This document shows positions 27,397 through 36,764 of a stretch of DNA of 64,000 bases, piece by piece; position 1 is the stretch's first letter; each line of letters starts with the position of its first letter. Position numbers and translations under genes: made by a program. Source of the DNA: Acinetobacter sp. ANC 4805 (GTDB lineage Bacteria > Pseudomonadota > Gammaproteobacteria > Pseudomonadales > Moraxellaceae); contig NZ_JAKZGD010000005.1 in the NCBI RefSeq assembly GCF_022549495.1, forward strand, positions 124,001 through 188,000, given 5' to 3'. The notes under the pieces were generated by a model. That model had not been told where the DNA came from, did not search any database, and saw only the letters and a program-made list of their open reading frames with translations.

Positions 27397-28329
27397 TCAT
27401 GACTTAGTACAGTAAGTGCCTTTATAGTTTAGAAGAGTAAACAAGTATTCTTGTATTAGATTACTGGCTTCATTTAGGTCTTCTCTAGCTTGCTTTGAAT
27501 ATTGAGAATCGTTTAAAGGCAATAACAGACCTTCATGAATAATTCGATTTCTCTTCTTTAGAGCATCTTTAATAAGGTTATTACTTCTGCTTATGCCGAT
27601 TGACTCAAACATTCTTTTAGTCATTTCAGTAGAACCACATTTGCTATGAAGCTTATGAATATATTGACTAGTATTTTCATCAAAGCAATATTCTTCTTTA
27701 TTTATACATTGATAGTTTTGAGGGGGATATAGGGGATGATTATATTTCCCTTTTTGATATTGGTAACCACGCTCTAATGCATAGGTATGTTTCAGATTTT
27801 CAATGATTACATAATGCAAAATAAGTGATGCTTCTGTGGCTAGATTTGCACGATTTGCTTCACATAAATAGTCAAATACAACAGTTAGCTGCCTAGATGA
27901 CTTTAGCTTTTTGAATGTTGGATATGTTTGTTCAATAAAGTTCCTAATTTCTAAACCATGCATATCAATAATATTATTGTCTGCTCGCATAGTTTTTACA
28001 TCAGAGCATGGTCGAGATTGAGTGGAGCATCGGCCATAGGTCTCACAACGAACATATGATTGTTGAGCAAAAGATAGTAAATAGCAAATATCATCAATAA
28101 TTTCGAAAATTTGTAGTATTTGCGTTTCTTCAGTGTATTGCACTTCAACATGTGTAGTAACTTTTCTTTTATTTTCAAAGTCTTTATGTTTTAAAAGAAT
28201 ATCATGTTGTTTAAATTTAAACGCAAAGCCATCACACTTTATTATAGTTGTATCATTAGGTCCGCCACTATAAGAAGATTCTCCTCCCCACATAAATAAA
28301 TTAACAATAGATAATTTTAAACTTTTCAT
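27397..28329 (-). CDS. HEPN-motif protein, candidate ApeA-like defence RNase
   Basis: 310 residues, AT-rich. Residues about 65-95 form a helical ILQIFEIIDDICYLLSF block, and the second half is helical (FDYLCEANRANLATEASLIL; VIIENLKHTYAL). A KKRNRIIHEG motif near residue 262 gives R-x4-H, the catalytic signature of HEPN ribonucleases. The overall layout resembles two-domain ApeA-type proteins in which a variable N-terminal domain precedes HEPN. No toxin-antitoxin partner is adjacent, and no membrane segment is seen. Ribonuclease activity and defence role are inferences. Confidence 0.55.
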   Translation of the reverse strand: MKSLKLSIVNLFMWGGESSYSGGPNDTTIIKCDGFAFKFKQHDILLKHKDFENKRKVTTHVEVQYTEETQILQIFEIIDDICYLLSFAQQSYVRCETYGRCSTQSRPCSDVKTMRADNNIIDMHGLEIRNFIEQTYPTFKKLKSSRQLTVVFDYLCEANRANLATEASLILHYVIIENLKHTYALERGYQYQKGKYNHPLYPPQNYQCINKEEYCFDENTSQYIHKLHSKCGSTEMTKRMFESIGISRSNNLIKDALKKRNRIIHEGLLLPLNDSQYSKQAREDLNEASNLIQEYLFTLLNYKGTYCTKS

Positions 28330-28347
28330 AATTCTTCTAATTTACAT

Positions 28348-28382
28348 AATAAACCCCACTAAATATATAGCGGGGTTTATTT
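28348..28382 (-). terminator. glyQS terminator
   Basis: AATAAACCCC and GGGGTTTATT pair around a short loop between glyS and the HEPN gene, both on the minus strand. Confidence 0.75.
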
Positions 28383-28405
28383 GAAAGATCAAGGATTATA
28401 AATAT

Positions 28406-30475
28406 TTAACCCTGCAATACACTCACATCTGCAATCGCTGTAAATAAATCACGTAATTGAGCCAATAAACGTAAACGGTTGGCTTTTAATTCTGCATCAT
28501 CTGCCATAACCATCACGCCTTCAAAGAAAGCATCAATAGGCGCACGAAGCGCAGCAAGCTTAGAGAGTGCTTCTGTATAGTTACGTGCAGCAAGTAAAGG
28601 TTGAACTACTGGTGTTAAAGCTGATAACTCTGCATAAAGCGCTTTTTCAGCAGCTTCAACCAGATTCGCTTCAACGACTGCACCTTCAGGAGTCGCTTCT
28701 TTGGCAAGAATATTGGCAACACGTTTATTTGCCGCAGCCAATGCAGCCGCTTCTGGCAAGGTGCGGAAATGATTGACAGCAGTGACACGTTTATCAAAAT
28801 CAAGTGGAGATTTTGGAGCAAGTGCTTGAACCGCTTGAATCACATCAACAGCAACGCCTTGATCTTCATACTTGGCACGGTAACGACCTTCAAGGAAAGC
28901 AACCGCATCAGCACGCGTCTTGTCATGATCTTTAACCACGTCGCCATAACCTTGCAAGGCAAAGTTAACTAGTTCTTCAATCGTCACATCAAGTTCATTT
29001 TCGATGATTAAACGCAAGATACCGATTGCAGAACGACGTAAGGCAAATGGATCTTTAGAACCTGTTGGTGCTTGACCAATACCAAAAATACCAACAAGCG
29101 TATCTAAACGGTCAGCAAGCGCAATGGTGGTACCTGTCTTGGTTTGCGGTAATACATCACCTGCAAATTTCGGTAAATATTGCTCGCCTAACGCTTCAGC
29201 AACTTCGCTATTCTCACCTTCAAGGCGAGCATAATACGTGCCTGCAATCCCTTGAAGTTCTGGGAATTCACCCACAAGTTCAGAGGTTAAGTCACATTTC
29301 GCAAGTAACGCTGCTTTCTCAGCATCAGCTGCATTTGCACCTGTAATTGGAGACATTGCCACAGCCAATTTTGCAATACGTTCTGATTTATCCCAAAGTG
29401 TGCCCAATTGCGCTTGGAATATCATGTTGGCTAATTTTTCTTTACGAGATGCAAGCGGTTGCTTTTGGTCTTGTAAGAAGAAGAATTCTGCATCAGACAA
29501 ACGAGGGCGAACAACTTTCTCATTTCCTTCAATAATTTGAATCGGATCTTTCGACTCAATATTTGAAATAGTAATGAAGTAAGGCTGTAATTTACCTTCA
29601 GCATTGATTAAACAGAAATACTTTTGGTTATCCTGCATGGTGGTAATCAATGCTTCTTGAGGAACAGCTAAATAACGTTCTTCAAAGGTCGCACGTAATG
29701 CAACAGGCCATTCAACCAGACTTGTCACTTCATCAAGCAAATCTGCTGGCACAATTGCAGTCGCATTGACTTCATCTGCCAATGTTTTGACTTGTTCTTG
29801 AATCGTCGCTTGACGCTTTTCAAAGTTCGCAACGACATAAGCTTTTTCTAAAGCAGCTAAGTAGTCATTTGCATGCGCTAAAATCACTGCTTCTGGCGCA
29901 TGGAAACGATGACCATAGGTCACGTTACCTGCTGTATGATCTTGAATGGTTGCTTCAACCACTTGATCATCTTTCAGCAATACTACCCATTTTACTGGAC
30001 GCACGAATTCAGTACGGCTTGCCGCTGAACGCATACGTTTTGCGATTGGTAAGTTATCCAACGCAGCTTGTAAAATTTGTGGCAGTAAAGCATCAAGGCT
30101 TTGACCTTTCACATCTTTCAAGAAGCACACTTTTTCAACTTTACCTGCTTGGAACGTTGAAAGCTGATCAACCGTAATGCCTTGACCGCGCATAAAGCCT
30201 TCAAGGGCTTTGGTTGCTTTGCCTTCAGCATCATAAGCCGCTTGTACAGCAGGGCCGTCAAAACGTTTTTGTGTATCCGCTTGAGCCGCATCAATATCCA
30301 CAATTTTAAGGGCTAAACGACGTGGAGCAGCATAAGCTTCAATAGACGCGAAGTTTAAGCCTGCATCTTTTAAGCCTTTTTCAGTTTCAGCTTTGAGTGC
30401 ATCACGCAAAGTTTTTAAGCTTTTTGGTGGAAGTTCTTCACAGCCAAGTTCGAATAAAACAGTATGTTGAGTCAT
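28406..30475 (-). CDS. glyS: Glycine-tRNA ligase beta subunit
   Basis: 689 residues, full length. With GlyQ it forms the alpha2-beta2 bacterial glycyl-tRNA synthetase; the beta subunit binds tRNA and contains the HD-like and anticodon-binding domains. The start [20 protein letters not shown] and internal [10 protein letters not shown] are typical. Its ATG overlaps the glyQ stop by one base (TAATG), showing translational coupling. Confidence 0.97.
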   Translation of the reverse strand: MTQHTVLFELGCEELPPKSLKTLRDALKAETEKGLKDAGLNFASIEAYAAPRRLALKIVDIDAAQADTQKRFDGPAVQAAYDAEGKATKALEGFMRGQGITVDQLSTFQAGKVEKVCFLKDVKGQSLDALLPQILQAALDNLPIAKRMRSAASRTEFVRPVKWVVLLKDDQVVEATIQDHTAGNVTYGHRFHAPEAVILAHANDYLAALEKAYVVANFEKRQATIQEQVKTLADEVNATAIVPADLLDEVTSLVEWPVALRATFEERYLAVPQEALITTMQDNQKYFCLINAEGKLQPYFITISNIESKDPIQIIEGNEKVVRPRLSDAEFFFLQDQKQPLASRKEKLANMIFQAQLGTLWDKSERIAKLAVAMSPITGANAADAEKAALLAKCDLTSELVGEFPELQGIAGTYYARLEGENSEVAEALGEQYLPKFAGDVLPQTKTGTTIALADRLDTLVGIFGIGQAPTGSKDPFALRRSAIGILRLIIENELDVTIEELVNFALQGYGDVVKDHDKTRADAVAFLEGRYRAKYEDQGVAVDVIQAVQALAPKSPLDFDKRVTAVNHFRTLPEAAALAAANKRVANILAKEATPEGAVVEANLVEAAEKALYAELSALTPVVQPLLAARNYTEALSKLAALRAPIDAFFEGVMVMADDAELKANRLRLLAQLRDLFTAIADVSVLQG

Positions 30476-31464
30476 TATTTATTCTCCTTCGCTTTTTCAG
30501 CTTGGGCTGCTTCTGCTTCAACTTGTGCTTTGAGTTGAGCCAATACTTCATCACGTAAATGTGGTTCTGCCATTGGGAAACCAAGTTTTGCACGAGCAGC
30601 GACATAACTTTGTGCAATTGAACGCGCCAAGGTACGCACACGTAAAATATAACGTTGACGTTCAGTCACAGAAATCGCACCACGCGCATCAAGTAAGTTA
30701 AAGCTATGCGATGCTTTAATGACTTGCTCATAAGCAGGGAGTGGCAGTTCAGCTTCCATTAAGCGAGTTGCTTCCGCTTCATAGAAATCGAATAATTCAA
30801 ACATTTTTTCAACGTTGGCATATTCAAAGTTATAGGTTGATTGCTCAACTTCATTTTGATGGAATACATCGCCGTAAGTCACTGTACCAAACTGACCTTT
30901 AGTCCAAACCAGATCGTAAACGGAGTCTACACCTTGCAGGTACATCGCAAGACGTTCTAAACCATAGGTGATTTCACCTGTGACTGGATAACACTCAACA
31001 CCACCGACTTGTTGGAAGTAAGTGAACTGAGTCACTTCCATACCGTTGAGCCAAACTTCCCAACCTAAGCCCCAAGCGCCAAGTGTTGGAGATTCCCAGT
31101 TGTCTTCCACGAAACGAATGTCGTGTGTCAACGTATCAATCCCGATCGCTTTTAAAGAATCGAGATAAAGCTGTTGGATATTGTCGGGGTTTGGTTTTAA
31201 GACGACTTGGAACTGATAGTAATGTTGTAAGCGGTTCGGGTTCTCACCATAACGACCATCTTTCGGACGACGTGAAGGTTGAACATAAGCTGCGTTCCAA
31301 GTTTCTGGACCTAATGCACGTAAGAATGTTGCAGTGTGGAATGTCCCTGCACCCATTTCCATATCATATGGTTGTAATATGACGCAGCCTTGCTCCGCCC
31401 AATAGTTTTGTAGGGCAAGAATTAAGCCCTGAAATGTGTCAATATGCGATATAGCACGACTCAT
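30475..31464 (-). CDS. glyQ: Glycine-tRNA ligase alpha subunit
   Basis: 329 residues. Holds the class II catalytic core that activates glycine. Begins [17 protein letters not shown], then [38 protein letters not shown] is the conserved motif 2 region. I chose the ATG at 31464; an in-frame TTG at 31488 is unsupported. First gene of the glyQS operon. Confidence 0.97.
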   Translation of the reverse strand: MSRAISHIDTFQGLILALQNYWAEQGCVILQPYDMEMGAGTFHTATFLRALGPETWNAAYVQPSRRPKDGRYGENPNRLQHYYQFQVVLKPNPDNIQQLYLDSLKAIGIDTLTHDIRFVEDNWESPTLGAWGLGWEVWLNGMEVTQFTYFQQVGGVECYPVTGEITYGLERLAMYLQGVDSVYDLVWTKGQFGTVTYGDVFHQNEVEQSTYNFEYANVEKMFELFDFYEAEATRLMEAELPLPAYEQVIKASHSFNLLDARGAISVTERQRYILRVRTLARSIAQSYVAARAKLGFPMAEPHLRDEVLAQLKAQVEAEAAQAEKAKENK

Positions 31465-31576
31465 GGTGCATCCACTGGAATCAAACAAAAATTGTGGTTA
31501 AGTATAAGGATTTTCAAAGGGAGTGCAAAGGCTTCAAACACTTCGGCAGCAAGTTCTGACTAGAAATAAAAAAATG

Positions 31577-32017
31577 TTATTTTATTCCACATTCATTTCT
31601 ACTTTTGGCTGATAGTAAACTTTTGATATAGCCTATTTCTTGATTTGTTTTCATCTGTTTGATGTATTGATCTATCTGTTGGTCAGCAGGTGAACTTTGA
31701 TTGGTGTCAATAGATGAGGTTTTCGGCGTATTGTCATCAACTAAAAATACTTTACCCTCGGTAAAACCCCAACTTTTATTGATTTCGCTTCCATCCTCAA
31801 GGACAGCAGATGTCTTTAAAAAACAGGTGTTATCATATTTAAGTAAAGCAAACTCTTTTATAAAATATGGACTTGTAATTGATTTCATAGTTTTTACTTC
31901 AATGAATTCAGGCTCATTCTTTGTGCCACAAGCTGACAGCGTTAGTATTAAAGAAAGTAGAGCAAATAAGTATAAGAAATTGTGCATTGTATTCAGTGAT
32001 AGAGTTTTCTTAACCAT
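31577..32017 (-). CDS. Small lipoprotein of unknown function
   Basis: 146 residues. The signal peptide ends in a lipobox (LILTLSACGTK). The mature domain of about 110 residues includes NTCFLKTSAVLEDGSEINKSW and ends with a Cys four residues from the end. Start could be at 32017 or 31987; neither has a ribosome-binding site. Divergent from the AztD-like gene by about 230 bases; whether the Zur box also controls it is unknown. Confidence 0.6.
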   Translation of the reverse strand: MVKKTLSLNTMHNFLYLFALLSLILTLSACGTKNEPEFIEVKTMKSITSPYFIKEFALLKYDNTCFLKTSAVLEDGSEINKSWGFTEGKVFLVDDNTPKTSSIDTNQSSPADQQIDQYIKQMKTNQEIGYIKSLLSAKSRNECGIK

Positions 32018-32220
32018 ATTATAGATCGGTTAAATTGCGGTGAGATGAATAATTCATGATTAAAATTAATTATTTAAATATGATTTGATAACGAATTGCA
32101 TCTTTGATGCTCTTAATTTTTAATCATCACAGCATGTTGAAAATCATCCGCGAGTGCCCTCTAAAAGTTCATTTCAGTCAGACAAAGCTTAAAAAATGAT
32201 GAATTGTTTATTATATTATC

Positions 32221-32238
32221 GTTATGTTATAACATAAC
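32221..32238. promoter_or_regulatory. Predicted Zur-binding palindrome
   Basis: An 18-base perfect palindrome, GTTATGTTATAACATAAC. Its core ATGTTATAACATAACA matches the gammaproteobacterial Zur box (ATGTTATANTATAACA) with one difference. It lies 35 bases upstream of the AztD-like GTG start, overlapping the expected promoter, so zinc-dependent repression is likely. Confidence 0.75.
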
Positions 32239-32273
32239 AATAATATGAAATGAGTTCAACAGAGGCAAATAGG

Positions 32274-33542
32274 GTGAAAAGTTTAAAACGAAGTTATATC
32301 TTGAGTATTTTATTTAGTAGTGTGTTGTTATCGGCTTGTGGGGGAAGCGATTCATCAAATTCGGTATCAACAATTGCGCCTAAACCTGAGCAACCTGTAC
32401 AGAGTAATGAAGGACGTTTAGCAATTGCCAATGCGGATACCGTGCGCCCTTTATTATCAATCTACGATTTGAAAGAACAGAAAATTATCAATACAACAGC
32501 ACTGAGTTATACGCCATCTGCGATGTATAGCAGTCCACAATCGCGTTATGCAGTGATGCTCAGTCGTGTTGATGGTGTGGTGCAATTCGCTGATGGTGGA
32601 ATTTTTAATAAAAATAATGTCCTACAGAAAAATGCACCCAATTTATTGGCATTTCAATTGGAGGGAGCAACGCCTGCACATTACCGTAGTTTTAATGGGC
32701 TCGCTGCGCTGTTTTATGATGGAAATGACACAGAGGTATCTAAATTTGATGTATTCAATGATTTAGCCATTGAGAAACAAGAAATTTCTAGCCAAAAGTT
32801 GCCGAAAAAACATCATGGCGTGGCTGAGCCACGTGGTGGCTATGTACTGAGTACTTATTTACCGACGGATGCAACCACATTGAGTGTGGTAAAAAGCTAT
32901 GAATTACATGGCGATCATTTTCATGAAGAACAAACTTTGACTAATGCTTGTAATCGTTTGCATGGCGCAGCTTCAATTCAACAATATGCGGCGTTTGGCT
33001 GTGAAGATGGTGTATTGGTGGTTGAACAAAAAGGCAGTCAGTTTATTGATAAAAAAGTTCTGATTGACCAACGTATTGCCACAATTGCAGGACATGAAAA
33101 ATTAGATAAATTCGCGGCCTTTGCAACGGGAACACATGCTTTATTTATCGTTGATCCTCAGCATCTAAATGCAGTCAGTTTAGATTGGTCTTTAGGTGCT
33201 AAAGAAGCTGATGGGGTGACACCAGTGAAGCGTTTACAACAAGTGGTCGATGCATCGGGTCGTTATTTAGCGATTTTAGATAGTGCAGGTGTAGTGCATG
33301 TGATTGATACACAAACTTGGCAGCGTATTGGGCAAGTAAAGGCAATTGCAACGGTGCTGAGCACAGAGCTTTCTAAAAGTCGCTTAGTCGTGAATGTAAC
33401 GTCAGGCACGGTATTTTTGAATGATACACAAGCCAAAACGATTATAGAATTGGATTTAAAAAATCTAAAAATCAAACAAACCATTCAGTTAAATGATGTG
33501 CCAAATAGCTTTACTTGGTTGGGAGTCGCCAACGCGCTTTAA
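32274..33542 (+). CDS. AztD-like periplasmic zinc metallochaperone, predicted lipoprotein
   Basis: 422 residues from a GTG with AGAGG eight bases upstream. The signal peptide ends in a lipobox (VLLSACGGS; Cys22). The mature protein looks like a beta-propeller of repeated strand blocks. It carries HGDHFHEE and an NRLHGAA...AAFGCEDGVLV block with two cysteines, the features I associate with AztD, which binds zinc and delivers it to the AztABC transporter. No aztABC genes are nearby, so the partner is elsewhere or different. A Zur palindrome upstream supports zinc control. A terminator follows. Confidence 0.72.
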   Translation: MKSLKRSYILSILFSSVLLSACGGSDSSNSVSTIAPKPEQPVQSNEGRLAIANADTVRPLLSIYDLKEQKIINTTALSYTPSAMYSSPQSRYAVMLSRVDGVVQFADGGIFNKNNVLQKNAPNLLAFQLEGATPAHYRSFNGLAALFYDGNDTEVSKFDVFNDLAIEKQEISSQKLPKKHHGVAEPRGGYVLSTYLPTDATTLSVVKSYELHGDHFHEEQTLTNACNRLHGAASIQQYAAFGCEDGVLVVEQKGSQFIDKKVLIDQRIATIAGHEKLDKFAAFATGTHALFIVDPQHLNAVSLDWSLGAKEADGVTPVKRLQQVVDASGRYLAILDSAGVVHVIDTQTWQRIGQVKAIATVLSTELSKSRLVVNVTSGTVFLNDTQAKTIIELDLKNLKIKQTIQLNDVPNSFTWLGVANAL

Positions 33543-33556
33543 GGGACAATACAAAT

Positions 33557-33584
33557 AAACAGCCTACTCGATGGGCTGTTTTTA
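33557..33584 (+). terminator. Terminator after the AztD-like gene
   Basis: AACAGCC and GGCTGTT pair around a nine-base loop, followed by a short T-run. Confidence 0.85.
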
Positions 33585-33730
33585 CATGATACAGGAGGAT
33601 TATGTTCTGATCAGATTCTATTCTTTTGTTGAAGTGATGCAAAAAATTTCATTATGATTCGTATGGTTAAAAGTAAAAATATAGCGGTCATTTGGGATTT
33701 TTAAATATGATGAGAATACAGCATAGGGTA

Positions 33731-34147
33731 ATGAAAAAATTAAGCCTCAATGGTTTGTTGCTTGCCATGATTTTTCTGAGTGTGGATGGATTGGCTGCAC
33801 CACAGAATAAAACCATTGACCCGTATAGCCAATGTGTCGATGAAACCATTCAGAGCTTAAAGCTAAATAATATTAATAATGCAGTCGTGGCAATTTGTAG
33901 TGATAAAACGAAGGCTTTATATGCCAAGAAAATCGTCAGGTTATTAGATCAAATTAAGACTCAAAGTAGGGAATACAAGCAACCTGAGCGTTATCAGGAT
34001 ATTATGAAATCACAACAACTTTGGAAAAATTTTGTTGATCAGGAATGTCGTAATGCAGGTGCTTATATCGGTTCACCGATGTATCAATTTTGCCCTATGC
34101 AAAGATATGCAGAGCGGTTGGAGCAACTGCGAGAATATCTCAATTGA
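33731..34147 (+). CDS. LprI-like exported protein (lysozyme-inhibitor LprI family)
   Basis: 138 residues from the Met preceding a clean signal peptide (KKLSLNGLLLAMIFLSVDGLAA); earlier in-frame starts at 33692-33710 are possible. The mature domain has paired cysteines (QCVDET, AICSDK, QECRN, QFCPM) and the Q-x-x-W(K)xF pattern of LprI (DUF1311-like) proteins, which can inhibit lysozyme in some bacteria. Periplasmic. The role here is inferred from family. Confidence 0.7.
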   Translation: MKKLSLNGLLLAMIFLSVDGLAAPQNKTIDPYSQCVDETIQSLKLNNINNAVVAICSDKTKALYAKKIVRLLDQIKTQSREYKQPERYQDIMKSQQLWKNFVDQECRNAGAYIGSPMYQFCPMQRYAERLEQLREYLN

Positions 34148-34269
34148 TATAATTTGTGTTCAGCAGATTTGAGCATACATTAAAACTATAATTTAAATAC
34201 ATCTTTACTTTAAGATGACAGTATACTACTGCACCCAATGAGAACAAGACGATTCCAGCAAGGTGCATT

Positions 34270-35382
34270 GTGAGCTTAACCCAATCAGACTGGCTAAATT
34301 TTTTAAAACCTAACTATAAAGTTTTATCATTTAAAGAACGGTTTCTTTCTAGTTTTGGTGCTTTGTGTGGTTTAGCCATATCATCTTTGATCAGTTGGTA
34401 TGTATTGGATGGTATAAATATATGGTATATCGCCCCAATGGGTGCATCCTCAGTGCTACTTTTTGCTGTTCCCAATAGCCCATTAGCTCAGCCTTGGAAT
34501 GTTGTGGTTGGGAATACCTTGGCAGGGTTAATCGGGGTAACCTGTACACAGCTTTTGCCTGATTTAACCTCTGCTTTTAGTATTGCAGTTGGGTTGGCAA
34601 TTTTTATGATGATGACCACTGATTCATTGCATCCGCCGAGTGGAGCAGTGGCGATTACAGCGGTATTAGGTGGGGATGCTGTACACCGTTTAGGTTTTCA
34701 CTTTATTTTATATCCTGTGTTACTCAATTCGATTTTATTATTATTGATTGCTGTCTTTTTTAATCGGTTGATTGGTCGACATTATCCAATAACAGCGCAT
34801 ATTAATGAACGCTCTAAAGACCCTACACCAACCCAAAAAGTGTCGATTCAACCGAAAGATATTAGATATGCTTTGGCGCATCACACTGAGCTATTAGACA
34901 TTAGCCAATATGATTTGGAAAAAATTATTTTAGAAGCACAAGAACGAGCCAATGAACGTTTGACGAACTTATTTGTTTGCCAAGACATTATGAGCCGAGA
35001 TGTGATGAAACTGCATGAAGATGATGATATTCATCAGGCTTTGGATAAATTTAAAGCAGTGAATCTGATGAGTTTGCCTGTGGTGAATAGCGAAAATCAT
35101 TTGGTGGGGACATTGGCTTTGTATGAAGTGGTGGAATGGTTTAAAAGTGCGACTGATCCAAGAAATTCTTGGCAACACTATGTCCGACAAATTATGAGTC
35201 ACCGTGTTGTCATCGTTGATCCATCCCAACCCATTCAGGATTTAATCCCTTATTTTGTGGAGAAGTCATTTAACTATATCCCTGTAGTTGAAAATCAATG
35301 TTTGATTGGGATCATTAGTCGTGCTGATATGATTGCTGCATTACAGCAGCAACTGAATCGTCAAAAACTTTCATTTGAATAA
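34270..35382 (+). CDS. HPP-family membrane protein with C-terminal CBS domains
   Basis: 370 residues. The N-terminal half (about 15-175) has roughly five membrane segments and the HPP motif (LHPPSGAVAITAVLGG). The C-terminal half carries two CBS repeats (about 238-300 and 310-365: MSRDVMKLHEDDDIHQAL; MSHRVVIVDPSQPIQDLI). HPP proteins have been linked to nitrite or other anion transport; CBS domains bind adenosine ligands. GTG start with AGG upstream. Function inferred. Confidence 0.85.
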   Translation: MSLTQSDWLNFLKPNYKVLSFKERFLSSFGALCGLAISSLISWYVLDGINIWYIAPMGASSVLLFAVPNSPLAQPWNVVVGNTLAGLIGVTCTQLLPDLTSAFSIAVGLAIFMMMTTDSLHPPSGAVAITAVLGGDAVHRLGFHFILYPVLLNSILLLLIAVFFNRLIGRHYPITAHINERSKDPTPTQKVSIQPKDIRYALAHHTELLDISQYDLEKIILEAQERANERLTNLFVCQDIMSRDVMKLHEDDDIHQALDKFKAVNLMSLPVVNSENHLVGTLALYEVVEWFKSATDPRNSWQHYVRQIMSHRVVIVDPSQPIQDLIPYFVEKSFNYIPVVENQCLIGIISRADMIAALQQQLNRQKLSFE

Positions 35383-35387
35383 AAAAA

Positions 35388-35422
35388 GCTACGGTTGTAT
35401 TCGGGGGAGACTCAACCGTAGC
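35388..35422 (-). terminator. Terminator after the PspC-domain gene
   Basis: GCTACGGTTG and CAACCGTAGC form a perfect ten-pair stem with a 15-base loop. On the minus strand a run of seven T residues follows. Confidence 0.88.
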
Positions 35423-35443
35423 GACCAAAAAGGTAACCGAAAA

Positions 35444-35713
35444 TTAACGTTTCATACTTTGGTCTTCATAGACTGTTTTGACTGGTTGTGGGTAACCTTG
35501 TACGTGATCAACGCGCGCTTGCTGCTGTTTTGGAATCACCAACCATAAAATCAGATAGACTAAAATCCCCGGAAATGCGGCACTCATGAGCGAGATCACC
35601 ACAAAGATCAAGCGTAATAAATTTGCATTCCAACCAAAACGTTCCGCAATACCGCCCATTACACCAGCGAGCATGCTTTGTTGGTTTGAGCGATATAAAC
35701 CAGAAGTGGCCAT
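35444..35713 (-). CDS. PspC-domain membrane protein
   Basis: 89 residues. Short N-terminus, then the PspC domain: MLAGVMGGIAERFGW followed by membrane segments LLRLIFVVISLMSAAFPGILVY and LILWLVIP. The ATG at 35713 has AGGAG about ten bases upstream, and the longer frame from 35746 lacks one. PspC participates in membrane-stress responses with PspA/PspB in enterobacteria; no psp partners are adjacent, so its role here is open. Confidence 0.85.
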   Translation of the reverse strand: MATSGLYRSNQQSMLAGVMGGIAERFGWNANLLRLIFVVISLMSAAFPGILVYLILWLVIPKQQQARVDHVQGYPQPVKTVYEDQSMKR

Positions 35714-36037
35714 TAAATTTTTCTCCTTAGATATATAAGATAGCAACAGAATGGTACGTCATTCACGATGAGTTGCTGTTAATAATGAAATAGGGGTGAA
35801 CTCGATTTTTTAAAGTTTAAACAGATGAAAAAATCGTTACGGTGTGTAAAATTTTGATGGGGAAAACGGCAATATCCTCTAAAATGCACCGACTTAAAGC
35901 ACTTTACTTGGTCAGATTTTTATTTTAACCAATCTTTTTTCTTGATTTTTCCTTTGCTAAAATGAATTTGCATGAGTAATAACTCTTGTGTATTCAATGC
36001 TTTGTTTTGTATTAAGAAATGATAATGTTAGAGAATT

Positions 36038-36706
36038 ATGGATACACAGTTCCGATTATTGTTACGGTGTTTTAGTGTCGGGTTTATTTTTAGTTCTGGC
36101 TTGAGTGCTTGCGATAGCCATTATCCAGATACTATTCAAACAGCAACCCAGTCGCAGCCAAATAAAGAAAGTTCTATTCCTGTGATTTCAGATGATAAGC
36201 AAACACAATCTAGCGAAGGTGTTGCATTGACTGAAGTTGCAGGACAAGCAACCGTACCTCATGTGGCTTCTAAACATGTGTCAAAACCGACTCAGCAAGA
36301 TCTGCATTATGTTGGGCGTTATCATGCACGAATTCCATGTACAGATGCTTTTGCAGGTTGTGTAAAGGGTGAAAAAGAAGCTGAATACATTTTAAATTTG
36401 TTAGCAGATGGTTCTGTGTATTGGACCAATACCAGCTTTGGGCGCTTAAGTTCAGATTCCTCTCGAAATATGACGAAAATTGAACAGACGTGCAAACAAG
36501 TGCAATGGCATGTGCAACAGAAAGAAAAAGAAATTATTGTTCGTTGCGATGCTGCAAATGTAAATCTATATTATCAAATTAACCGAAACCATGATTTGGT
36601 TCTAGATCTAGAACAAATTTGGAATGGTGATCATGGACGCAATCGTCAGTTTTTTAAAGAGTACCCATTTCCTCAACAGGCATATGTATTTAAAAAAGTG
36701 AAATAA
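36038..36706 (+). CDS. NlpE-like lipoprotein
   Basis: 222 residues. Signal peptide with lipobox-like GLSACDS, a Ser/Thr/Gln-rich linker to about residue 85, then a domain of about 130 residues beginning YVGRYHARIPCTDAFAGC. That block, followed by EYILNLLADGSVYW, resembles the NlpE N-terminal barrel (G-x-L-P-C-x-D-C). NlpE proteins sense surface or copper stress in enterobacteria. Function here is inferred. Ends at a bidirectional terminator. Confidence 0.62.
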   Translation: MDTQFRLLLRCFSVGFIFSSGLSACDSHYPDTIQTATQSQPNKESSIPVISDDKQTQSSEGVALTEVAGQATVPHVASKHVSKPTQQDLHYVGRYHARIPCTDAFAGCVKGEKEAEYILNLLADGSVYWTNTSFGRLSSDSSRNMTKIEQTCKQVQWHVQQKEKEIIVRCDAANVNLYYQINRNHDLVLDLEQIWNGDHGRNRQFFKEYPFPQQAYVFKKVK

Positions 36707-36724
36707 TGATTTGTATTGAGGTAT

Positions 36725-36755
36725 AAAAAAGAGCGCATAAAGCGCTCTTTTTTAG
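36725..36755. terminator. Bidirectional terminator between the NlpE-like and acyl-CoA dehydrogenase genes
   Basis: AAAGAGCGC and GCGCTCTTT pair around a four- to five-base loop; A-run upstream and T-run downstream let it work on both strands. Confidence 0.88.
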
Positions 36756-36764
36756 CAGGTTCGA

